Part shown: piece by piece, positions 1 to 5,647 of the stretch
Layout of the letters: each line of letters begins with the position of its first letter
Numbering within the stretch: the first letter of the stretch is position 1
NCBI GenBank assembly: GCA_937930605.1
Contig: CALHBZ010000250.1
Span: forward strand, 1-10,122
Reading direction: 5' to 3'
From: Streptococcus oralis
Lineage (GTDB): Bacteria; Bacillota; Bacilli; Lactobacillales; Streptococcaceae
DNA length: 10,122 bases
Made by a program: the position numbers and the translations under genes
The notes under the pieces: model-generated
Told to the model about the DNA's origin: nothing
The model's input: the letters and a program-made list of their open reading frames with translations, nothing else
Database searches by the model: none

Positions 1-35
1 AAGGTTTCTGCTTTGTGATTAAAATCGTGTTTCAT
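1..35 (-). CDS. Start of a probable class I SAM-dependent methyltransferase (partial, runs off left edge)
   Basis: Only the first 11 codons are present (MKHDFNHKAET, then an incomplete codon), reading leftwards from an ATG at 35-33. This N-terminus resembles, from memory, a small class I SAM-dependent methyltransferase found next to the comG operon in mitis-group streptococci. No catalytic motif lies inside the window, so the function is recognition only. The ATG is 32 bases after the comGG stop and has no strong Shine-Dalgarno, and no terminator is visible between the two genes. The gene may therefore be read by transcripts continuing out of comG. The frame is open to the window edge. Confidence 0.5.
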   Translation of the reverse strand, partial: MKHDFNHKAET

Positions 36-67
36 GCTTTTAGTGTAACACAAAGAAGTTGAATTGC

Positions 68-481
68 CTAGGAATTGGCTTTCTTATCTGCCTTATCTTC
101 TGTTTTTTGTTGATTTTGTTCTGGATTTGAATCAGTCACTAGCTGTTGCTTTTTATCCGTTTTCTTTTCCTTGGGTTTCATCGAAGGAAAGAGAAATTCA
201 TAGTTGTTCTTATTCATACGAACACTTGTTGCAAAACCTGTTTTGGTATTTTGATAAGTGACTTTTCCTAAGTTAAAGACTCGTTCCCCACTTTCCTGCT
301 CAGCCTTATCTTTGCTTCGTTTGGCCATGGCAAAAGCGACCAACTTTTCTTTGTTTAGGGTAAAGTCTTTGTGATGGGCGACTTGCCGATTCAAATAAAA
401 CTGCAACAAAAGGCTAAAAATGGCTGCCATGGTGACTGCATATAGGAGTACTCCTGCCTTAATTTTTTGCTTTTTCCACAC
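68..481 (-). CDS. comGG: Competence pilus minor pilin ComGG
   Basis: 137 aa, the length I recall for pneumococcal ComGG/CglG. It is one of four minor pilins thought to prime and cap the transformation pilus made by ComGA-GC. The start is GTG (481-479), with an AGGGA Shine-Dalgarno-like stretch about 11 bases upstream, and it overlaps the end of comGF by 23 bp. The short N-terminus (KIKA then GVLLY, residues 6-14) looks like a prepilin peptidase site followed by a hydrophobic helix (about 10-30). Position +5 of the predicted mature protein is Tyr14, not the usual Glu. From about residue 100 to the end the protein is Lys/Glu/Asp/Gln-rich and probably disordered. It is the last pilin gene of the operon. 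Confidence 0.9.
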   Translation of the reverse strand: MWKKQKIKAGVLLYAVTMAAIFSLLLQFYLNRQVAHHKDFTLNKEKLVAFAMAKRSKDKAEQESGERVFNLGKVTYQNTKTGFATSVRMNKNNYEFLFPSMKPKEKKTDKKQQLVTDSNPEQNQQKTEDKADKKANS

Positions 482-920
482 GATAGATGAATTCCCTTTC
501 TAAGCCTTTTTGAAATTGGAAACGAAAACGAACCAGTTGATTTTCCTCTGTGATTTGTGCTGATTTGAGACCATAAACCATAGGTTGATAACCTCGGCCA
601 CTGGCATCAGTTTTCCGAAAATCATCTGATTTGGACTTCCCCATAGCGATGTCCTTGCCATCTTGCTTCACATAGAGGCGATTGCCTTCCACTTTTTCAA
701 ACTGCGAACGCTCTAACTCAATCTCTAGCTGGTCCACAAACAAGAGCCACTCCTTTTGCTCACTTTGTTGCTGGTAGCGAACTTCTGAAATGAGGAGCTG
801 ACTCATAGCTTGAAAGAGGAGCAAGCCACCGCTAATGACGATGAGGGCAAGCAGAGATTCTAAAAGAGTGAAAGCTCTTACCTTACTGTTCTTTAAAATC
901 GAGCAATTTCTCTGAACCAT
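459..920 (-). CDS. comGF: Competence pilus minor pilin ComGF
   Basis: 153 aa. The prepilin leader ends in KVRA, followed by FTLLE, giving Phe at +1 and Glu at +5 of the mature pilin, then a hydrophobic helix ([14 protein letters not shown]) and a globular domain. Family knowledge: ComGF is a minor pilin that works with ComGD, ComGE and ComGG. I chose the ATG at 920 over an in-frame ATG at 950 because GGAGGT sits 5 bases before it (plus-strand 926-931), and because the resulting leader length suits a type IV-like pilin. The gene overlaps comGE by 38 bp and comGG by 23 bp, which suggests translational coupling. Its stop codon lies within the comGG sequence encoding the residues just before the pilin cleavage site. 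Confidence 0.92.
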   Translation of the reverse strand: MVQRNCSILKNSKVRAFTLLESLLALIVISGGLLLFQAMSQLLISEVRYQQQSEQKEWLLFVDQLEIELERSQFEKVEGNRLYVKQDGKDIAMGKSKSDDFRKTDASGRGYQPMVYGLKSAQITEENQLVRFRFQFQKGLEREFIYRVEKAKN

Positions 921-1185
921 GGTAGACCTCCAATCCTTTTTCACTAGCAAACACCTGAATATTCACGCCATTGACCTTTACTTGATTTTGCCCCGTCTGT
1001 AAGGCCATCTTAGCCACACGTAAGACTTCCTCTTTTTGCAAAATTTCTGTCTCTAACCGTCGATTTTGTTGGATTTGCCCCAAGAGGAGAGTTGCAATAC
1101 TGGCAAATACGGCCAGAGCTACTACTGCTTCTAGTAAAATCACTGCCTTAATTTTTTGTTTCCTTAATGCGTTTAATTTTTCCAT
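883..1185 (-). CDS. comGE: Competence pilus minor pilin ComGE
   Basis: 100 aa. The leader ends KIKA (residues 11-14) and is followed by VILLE, so the mature protein would begin with Val15 and carry Glu19 at +5. A hydrophobic helix follows (about 15-37), then a short charged domain. Family role: minor pilin of the Com pseudopilus or transformation pilus, processed by the prepilin peptidase ComC/PilD and assembled at the membrane. It overlaps comGD and comGF by 38 bp each. The Shine-Dalgarno is poor (AGGAA almost touching the ATG), so translation probably depends on ribosomes finishing comGD. No alternative start fits better, because the leader length matches the other pilins. Confidence 0.9.
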   Translation of the reverse strand: MEKLNALRKQKIKAVILLEAVVALAVFASIATLLLGQIQQNRRLETEILQKEEVLRVAKMALQTGQNQVKVNGVNIQVFASEKGLEVYHGSEKLLDFKEQ

Positions 1186-1582
1186 TTCCTAGATATAATT
1201 GATAGCGAATCGCTCCCTTGCTGGTTTGAAATTCAACCTTAGCCAGGGACGAATTGCCCCCAGCTCGGTCAAAGTGAATCGTCTGTCCTGATGGTGCTTG
1301 AATTCCTTTGGGAACTGTCAATTTTTGACTGCCATTGCTGATTGTCTCCCCGTCTAAGTTCAAGCTGGTCTTTTGCTGGCTGGCTAGACTGCGTTTTTGC
1401 GTTTCCCGATAGAGTTCTTCAAACTCCATAAAGAAAATCTGCTCTTCTACCGCTGCAAAACTGGATTGAACAGAACCGGACAAGCCCAAGGCAAGGATAC
1501 TCACAAGTCCCAAAACCAAGAGACTTTCAAACATGGTAAAGGCCTTAATCTGCAACAGTTTGACTTGTTTTTTGTTTTGCAT
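1148..1582 (-). CDS. comGD: Competence pilus minor pilin ComGD
   Basis: 144 aa from the ATG at 1582. The frame stays open upstream to 1729, but that extension lies wholly inside comGC and would put 49 residues before the pilin leader, so I rejected it. The leader ends QIKA (11-14) and is followed by FTMFE, giving Phe15 at +1 and Glu19 at +5, then a hydrophobic helix (about 15-40) and a globular domain. Role from family: minor pilin needed to initiate the transformation pilus. It overlaps comGC by 38 bp and comGE by 38 bp. The bases before the ATG (AAAGACTACC) give only a weak Shine-Dalgarno, so coupling to comGC translation is likely. A start at or near Ile12 cannot be excluded. Confidence 0.9.
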   Translation of the reverse strand: MQNKKQVKLLQIKAFTMFESLLVLGLVSILALGLSGSVQSSFAAVEEQIFFMEFEELYRETQKRSLASQQKTSLNLDGETISNGSQKLTVPKGIQAPSGQTIHFDRAGGNSSLAKVEFQTSKGAIRYQLYLGNGKIKRIKETKN

Positions 1583-1868
1583 GGTAGTCTTTATAAGCTT
1601 TGGCTTGCTCTGCTGTGATACGACCGTCCGCTTGTAATTTGCTAAGACTAGCATCTTCATTCTTATCCAGACGATAGAGTTCTGCCTGACTTTCCACCAC
1701 CTTAACAACAGCAGCTTTCCCTTTGTCATTCACTGCATCCTTTTGCTTGGTCAAATTGGGCACAAAGAGCAAGAGAAGTACGCTGATAATTAAAAGGACC
1801 ACCAACATCTCTACCAGAGTGAAAGCTTGAACCTTGGCTTTTTTCAAATTTGTCATAAGTTTTTTCAT
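1545..1868 (-). CDS. comGC: Competence pilus major pilin ComGC
   Basis: 107 aa, the major subunit of the type IV-like transformation pilus that captures external DNA. The class III leader is basic (KKAKVQA) and cut before Phe16. FTLVE gives the conserved Glu at +5 (residue 20), and a strongly hydrophobic segment follows (about 17-40: MLVVLLIISVLLLLFVP). The rest is a small alpha-rich, Lys/Gln/Ala-rich domain typical of ComGC. The ATG lies one base after the comGB stop, and GGAGG at plus-strand 1881-1885 inside the comGB tail provides the ribosome binding site. Its C-terminal codons overlap the comGD start. Production should follow the competence box before comGA. Confidence 0.96.
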   Translation of the reverse strand: MKKLMTNLKKAKVQAFTLVEMLVVLLIISVLLLLFVPNLTKQKDAVNDKGKAAVVKVVESQAELYRLDKNEDASLSKLQADGRITAEQAKAYKDYHAKQKTSQTVAD

Positions 1869-1869
1869 T

Positions 1870-2886
1870 TTAAAAATTTACCTCCATATTTTGATACATG
1901 GGCATGAGCATTGCCGCATAAAGTAAAACGATAATCAGAGCCACAAAGATAAAGACCAGTGGCTGCACCAAATTCATGGTGCGGTTAACTCGGGTAAAAA
2001 AGGCTTCCCAAGTCTTTTCTGCATAGATTTCCAACTCACTCCCCAGCTTGGACTTGACTTCCCCATACTCGATAATGAGACTCAACTCCTTTTTAAAGAA
2101 AGGATAGGTCGCTATGGTTTGAGAAAATTCACGGCCATTTTGCAGGGCCTGAGCTAAGTCTTGACCGATTTCTTTAAAGAGCTGAGAACCTTGTTCCTGC
2201 ATCATTTGAAAAATCTGCGTCAGCTCCATTCCCTGCGAAATCATATTGCCCCATTCACGCGCATAATAGGCCGTTAGATAAGTCTGGACAAAGATTCCAA
2301 GAAAGGGAATCCGTGCCAACGTCGAGAAGACCCGCATCTTGGAACTTCTTTTATAGAAAGTGAGGACTAACAGGGCAAGTACGGAAACAAGTCCTACCAT
2401 GCCTAGAAAAATTTGTGGCAGATTGCCAATGATTTGAGTAGCAATGTTGCTACTATCTAGTTGGGGTAGCAAGTAATTACGTAATCCCAGCATAATTAAG
2501 AGAAGAAAACCCAGTAAAATCAAAGGATAGGTCGCTACTTCAATTAACTTTTTCTTGACCTTGGCTAGATTGTCCAGATATTCTTCTATCTTACCCAAAC
2601 TCAGATGGAGATTGCCATGCACCTCAGCCAGTGACAGTTGGGTGACGATGGCAGTTGAAAACCCTAAACTCTCCATCATTTCTGAGAAAGATTTTCCCTT
2701 GGACAGTCCTTGGTGCATCTGTGTCACATAGTCCTTTTCCAGCAAGGCACTTCTACCTAGAAAAGAAATAATTTCCACCAAATGAAAACCACTGGAAAAG
2801 AGATTGTTAAACAAGGTGATGATTTTCTTCTGCTTAGCTGTAGCTAATTTTTTCCGTTTCAGCCTGAAGAGTTGAGATATGTCCAT
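1870..2886 (-). CDS. comGB: Competence pilus inner-membrane platform protein ComGB
   Basis: 338 aa from the ATG at 2886 (MDISQLFRLK), the length I recall for streptococcal ComGB/CglB. It is a GspF/PilC-family polytopic membrane protein that links the ComGA ATPase to pilin polymerisation. It has the usual two cytoplasmic helical domains (about 20-115 and 190-305) and three hydrophobic segments (about 117-136, 157-177, 308-328). The gene overlaps comGA by 53 bp. The Shine-Dalgarno at this ATG is weak. An in-frame ATG nine codons upstream (MSRLTSFLK...) and one 25 codons upstream are possible but lie deeper in comGA, so the exact start is the only real doubt. One base separates its stop from comGC. 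Confidence 0.93.
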   Translation of the reverse strand: MDISQLFRLKRKKLATAKQKKIITLFNNLFSSGFHLVEIISFLGRSALLEKDYVTQMHQGLSKGKSFSEMMESLGFSTAIVTQLSLAEVHGNLHLSLGKIEEYLDNLAKVKKKLIEVATYPLILLGFLLLIMLGLRNYLLPQLDSSNIATQIIGNLPQIFLGMVGLVSVLALLVLTFYKRSSKMRVFSTLARIPFLGIFVQTYLTAYYAREWGNMISQGMELTQIFQMMQEQGSQLFKEIGQDLAQALQNGREFSQTIATYPFFKKELSLIIEYGEVKSKLGSELEIYAEKTWEAFFTRVNRTMNLVQPLVFIFVALIIVLLYAAMLMPMYQNMEVNF

Positions 2887-3775
2887 CTTTAAGAAGCTGG
2901 TCAATCTGCTCATTCCAGCTAGTTGGCTGGTGGTCTTGATAGTTTTGGTTTGCAAAGTCAACGATTCCTCCTCCCCCGATTAATCTCTGGTAGCAGACAC
3001 CTTGTAGGACAACTGCTAGTTCCTCCTCAGTCACACCTAACTCCAGAAGGCGTTCATAAACTCCTCGGACACTCTTAGCATGAATGGTTGAAAAGACTGT
3101 CGCACCTGTCAAACTGGCTCTAACCACTGCACGCGCCGTCTCACTGTCCCGAATTTCACCGATAATCAAGAGGTCTGGACGATGTCGTAGAGACAGTTTG
3201 ATCAGATTTTCATAGGTCAATCCAATGGCCTCATTCAACTGCAACTGGAGCATGTCTTCTTGCTTAATTTCGACAGGATCTTCGATAGACATAACCTGCT
3301 GTCCCTTAAAAAGAGACTTGGCCAATTCGTGCATCAAGGTCGTCTTACCACTGCCGACTGGACCTGCAAATAGATAGAGACCCCGTTGCCTGTATTGCTT
3401 ACCCAGTTCATTCATATCTTGAAACCAGAAATGCAGGTCCTGTTCCTCATCGTGTAACAAACGAATGACCAAGCTCTCATGTCCCCGATAATCTCCTACA
3501 GTGGATAAACGCAGAGAGGATAACTTTTCCTCATACTGGTAATCGCAAGAGCCCAGCTGACTGCGACGTTTTTCTCCTACATTCATACCCGCAACAAACT
3601 TGAAATGACTAATCACTGCAGCTAAAACCTCAAAGTCATAGGAGTCAACTAGACGCCTCTCGTCTCCAACTCGCATGTGAAGCTCGTAGGACTTTTCCTT
3701 GGGAATGAAATAGATATCCTGAGCCCCGTTTTCCTTGGCAGTAGTAATAATTTTCTGTGCAATTTCTTGTACCAT
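2834..3775 (-). CDS. comGA: Competence pilus assembly ATPase ComGA
   Basis: 313 aa, a GspE/PilB/VirB11-family secretion ATPase that powers transformation-pilus assembly from the cytoplasmic face. Visible motifs are Walker A GPVGSGKT (138-145), an Asp-box SIEDPVE (163-169), Walker B DLLIIGEIRD (201-210) and a His-box region TGATVFSTIHA (223-233). Like other ComGA proteins it is much shorter than PilB and lacks the long N-terminal domain and the four-Cys zinc site. The ATG has AAGGAGG 5 bases upstream (plus-strand 3781-3787). It is the first gene of the operon, directly behind a SigX-type box, so it should be expressed only during competence. The last 53 bp encode the start of comGB in another frame. 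Confidence 0.97.
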   Translation of the reverse strand: MVQEIAQKIITTAKENGAQDIYFIPKEKSYELHMRVGDERRLVDSYDFEVLAAVISHFKFVAGMNVGEKRRSQLGSCDYQYEEKLSSLRLSTVGDYRGHESLVIRLLHDEEQDLHFWFQDMNELGKQYRQRGLYLFAGPVGSGKTTLMHELAKSLFKGQQVMSIEDPVEIKQEDMLQLQLNEAIGLTYENLIKLSLRHRPDLLIIGEIRDSETARAVVRASLTGATVFSTIHAKSVRGVYERLLELGVTEEELAVVLQGVCYQRLIGGGGIVDFANQNYQDHQPTSWNEQIDQLLKDGHISTLQAETEKISYS

Positions 3776-3794
3776 ACCGTCCTCCTTATCTAAC

Positions 3795-3802
3795 TATTCG
3801 CA
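3795..3802 (-). promoter_or_regulatory. Competence (com/cin) box for SigX, promoter of comGA-GG
   Basis: Read on the minus strand the site is TGCGAATA, one base from the streptococcal SigX consensus TACGAATA. It is preceded by a T-rich tract and lies 19 bases before the comGA ATG. Position, T-run and target operon all match late-competence promoters. The transcript would have a leader of roughly a dozen bases, beginning close to the Shine-Dalgarno. No SigA -10 is evident here. Confidence 0.85.
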
Positions 3803-3804
3803 AA

Positions 3805-3839
3805 AAAATAAAAAAAGCAACTTAAAAAGTTACTTTTTT
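3805..3839 (-). terminator. Intrinsic terminator after the DUF1033 gene
   Basis: On the minus strand GTAACTT and AAGTTGC (plus 3827-3833 and 3817-3823) pair as 7 bp with one G-U wobble around a 3-base loop. The stem is extended by A-T pairs and followed by a T-run of 7, a single A, then a second T-run. It begins at the DUF1033 stop codon, and its T-tail runs directly into the comGA competence box. The A/T flanks make it nearly symmetrical. Confidence 0.75.
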
Positions 3840-4203
3840 ATCTCCATTTCATGCGGCAAGATCGGTGCTTCTCTTGACCTGTTTGTTTTTCATAGCCTGG
3901 ACGCAGCTTTTCATCGGGGATGACTTGCCCATCCTGTAAAAGTGCCAAAGAATGGTACTGCTGCAAATACTCATCACACTCATCGCACCAGCGCTGGTCA
4001 GCAGGATCCCAAAAGATCGTCATCAAATCACTCCTACTCTTGTAAAGAGGATTCTTCTTTTCCAGCTCAAACCAGCATAACTTATAATATTTTAGAGCAT
4101 CATAATACTTGTCAAAAGATTGACTCATGATGACATCTTCTTCCCAGCCTTCTATGAACCACCACGGTTCATAGTCTCCATACATTTCTATAACACGATA
4201 CAT
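3838..4203 (-). CDS. DUF1033 family protein
   Basis: 121 aa, cytoplasmic (no signal peptide or membrane helix). I recognise it as a DUF1033 protein, a small family of unknown function common in streptococci and often found next to comGA. The N-terminal half is rich in aromatic and acidic residues (YEPWWFIEGWEEDV, then YYDALKYYKLCWFELE). A pair of cysteines lies in WCDECDEYL (about 72-80), and the C-terminus is basic. The ATG at 4203 has AAGGAAG 7 bases upstream. It has its own TATAAT and its own terminator, so despite adjacency it is probably not part of the competence regulon. No function can be assigned from sequence. Confidence 0.85.
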   Translation of the reverse strand: MYRVIEMYGDYEPWWFIEGWEEDVIMSQSFDKYYDALKYYKLCWFELEKKNPLYKSRSDLMTIFWDPADQRWCDECDEYLQQYHSLALLQDGQVIPDEKLRPGYEKQTGQEKHRSCRMKWR

Positions 4204-4228
4204 TCTTACTACTTCCTTTGTATCGTAT

Positions 4229-4234
4229 ATTATA
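4229..4234 (-). promoter_or_regulatory. Likely -10 element of the DUF1033 gene
   Basis: TATAAT on the minus strand, 25 bases before the DUF1033 ATG and about 10 before its Shine-Dalgarno. No good -35 is found at 16-18 bases: TTTTCT lies at 17, and a better TTGAAA is only 12 away. The -10 is convincing by itself but the full promoter is not. Confidence 0.5.
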
Positions 4235-4315
4235 ACTAATTTTTCATTTCAAGAAAAGGATTTTGCTTGCCTTTCACTTTAGGAAGACTTCTTTAAATAC
4301 CTTTTTCAGCCTATC

Positions 4316-4345
4316 AAAAAAATAGGAGTCCTCTACTGACCCCCA
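4316..4345 (-). terminator. Intrinsic terminator of nagA
   Basis: On the minus strand GGGGTC pairs with GACTCC (plus 4338-4343 and 4325-4330; 6 bp with one G-U) around a 7-base loop. TATTTTTTT follows. It begins 13 bases after the nagA stop. The remaining bases up to the DUF1033 promoter hold no gene. Confidence 0.8.
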
Positions 4346-4355
4346 TTTTATCATC

Positions 4356-5507
4356 TTAGGCTTGATAACGTTTCACACCATCTAGGTAGGTTGCGACCAA
4401 TTCCAAATCTTTATCTAGCACGATAAAGTCAGCATCGTAGCCTTCACGGATTTGTCCACAAACATCATCAATGTGAACAGATTTTGCTGGGTTGAGGCTG
4501 GCCATCATGACCGCTTCATGTGGAGAGGCAATGTTCCAGTCAACAACATTTTTCAAACCGTCTTTGAGTTTGAGAATAGAACCTGCCAGGTTACCTGTAG
4601 ATTTGAGGCGTGCAGTTCCATTGGCAACCACTACTGGGAATTCTCCCAACATATAGTCGCCGTCTTCCAAGCCACCAGCTGTCATACAGTCTGTGATAAG
4701 GGCAATATTTTCAGTTCCTTTTTGCTTGAGCAAAATGTCACAGGCCTTTGGATCTACGTGGTGACCATCACAAATCAATTCAGCGTAAGTATGTGGCAAT
4801 TCATACATTGCTCCCACCATACCGAGCTCACGGTGAGTCAACCCACGCATCCCATTGTAGGCATGTACCCAAACGCTCGCTCCAGCATCAACTGCTTTTT
4901 TAGCTTCATCAAAAGTCGCATTTGAGTGTCCAAGAGCAACGGTCACTCCTTCGCCCGTAATCGTACGAACAAAGTCTTCTACACCTTCGCGTTCTGGCGC
5001 AAGGGCAATTTTATTAAGCAAACCATTGGCTGCTTTTTGCCAAGCACGAAACTCATCCATACGAGGATCCTTCATGTAGGCAGGATTTTGAGCTCCCTTG
5101 TATTTCTCTGTGAAATATGGACCTTCAAAATAGATTCCACGAATCTTAGCTCCACTTGCTTCCTGATAACGGGCACCGATATTTTCTGTTACCGCGAGCA
5201 ATTGCTCATAAGATGATGTCAAAGTGGTTGGCAAGAAGCTGGTGACACCCATGCTAAGCAATCCTTCACTCATGGTATGAAGGGTACCTTCGATGTTATT
5301 GTCCATGACATCCACACCGCCAAATCCATGAATGTGGGTATCCACAAGTCCTGGGGCAATGCTATAACCTGTATAGTCAATCACCTCAGCTCCTTCAGGA
5401 ATCTGTTCTACATGTTTTCCAAACTTGCCATCCACAAGTTCTAAGTAACCGCCACGACGAACTCCGTGTGGGTAGAAAAACTGATCCGCTTTAATATAAT
5501 TAGGCAT
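4356..5507 (-). CDS. nagA: N-acetylglucosamine-6-phosphate deacetylase NagA
   Basis: 383 aa, full length for the family. It is a cytoplasmic amidohydrolase that converts GlcNAc-6-phosphate to glucosamine-6-phosphate plus acetate, feeding amino sugars into glycolysis (via NagB) or cell-wall synthesis. Visible motifs are the beta-strand metal motif DTHIHGFGG (His58, His60), the metal-binding Glu128 in YFEGPY, His194 in LGHSNAT, His215 in WVHAYNGM and the catalytic Asp273 in LITDCMT. These match the positions used by NagA enzymes. The ATG at 5507 has AAGGAGG about 9 bases upstream. It is monocistronic: a promoter and NagR-type operator lie upstream and terminators lie on both sides. GlcNAc-6-P or GlcN-6-P-responsive control through NagR is inferred. 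Confidence 0.97.
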   Translation of the reverse strand: MPNYIKADQFFYPHGVRRGGYLELVDGKFGKHVEQIPEGAEVIDYTGYSIAPGLVDTHIHGFGGVDVMDNNIEGTLHTMSEGLLSMGVTSFLPTTLTSSYEQLLAVTENIGARYQEASGAKIRGIYFEGPYFTEKYKGAQNPAYMKDPRMDEFRAWQKAANGLLNKIALAPEREGVEDFVRTITGEGVTVALGHSNATFDEAKKAVDAGASVWVHAYNGMRGLTHRELGMVGAMYELPHTYAELICDGHHVDPKACDILLKQKGTENIALITDCMTAGGLEDGDYMLGEFPVVVANGTARLKSTGNLAGSILKLKDGLKNVVDWNIASPHEAVMMASLNPAKSVHIDDVCGQIREGYDADFIVLDKDLELVATYLDGVKRYQA

Positions 5508-5557
5508 AATGATAACCTCCTTGATAGATTGATTCTAGAATTTATTATGTCAATTAC

Positions 5558-5586
5558 ATTATAAACCTTTCTTTTTCATTTGTAAA
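5558..5586 (-). promoter_or_regulatory. SigA promoter of nagA
   Basis: On the minus strand, -35 TTTACA (plus 5581-5586), a 17-base spacer and -10 TATAAT (plus 5558-5563). This is close to consensus with optimal spacing. Transcription would start about 45 bases before the nagA ATG. Confidence 0.85.
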
Positions 5587-5600
5587 TGGTATAGACCTAT
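5585..5600 (-). promoter_or_regulatory. NagR/YvoA-type (dre) operator of nagA
   Basis: The core TGGTATAGACC (plus 5587-5597; GGTCTATACCA on the minus strand) matches the GntR-family NagR/YvoA operator as I recall it (TGGTATAGACCA type). GGTCTATACC is palindromic except for one base pair. It abuts the -35 of the nagA promoter, a position suited to repression. The nagR gene is not in the window. Confidence 0.7.
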
Positions 5601-5614
5601 TTTCTGGAGATATT

Positions 5615-5643
5615 TTAAAAGAGCTGGATTTCTCCAACTCTTT
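5615..5643 (-). terminator. Intrinsic terminator of the acyltransferase gene
   Basis: On the minus strand AAAGAGTTGGA pairs with TCCAGCTCTTT (plus 5633-5643 and 5618-5628; one G-U) around a GAAA tetraloop. The descending arm ends in TTTT. It lies 4 bases after the stop codon and 14 bases before the nagA operator. Confidence 0.8.
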
Positions 5644-5647
5644 GATC

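Noticed and set aside
921..950. Longer comGF start at 950
   Set aside because: The ATG at 920 has GGAGGT 5 bases upstream, and the shorter leader suits a pilin.
1583..1729. Longer reading frame for comGD, starting at 1729
   Set aside because: It lies entirely in comGC and would add 49 non-pilin residues before the leader peptide.
4235..4246. TTGAAA as -35 for the DUF1033 promoter
   Set aside because: It is only 12 bases from the TATAAT, too short for a SigA promoter.
4452..5216. Plus-strand open frames across nagA
   Set aside because: They are shadows of the nagA coding strand, with no ribosome binding sites and no recognisable protein features.
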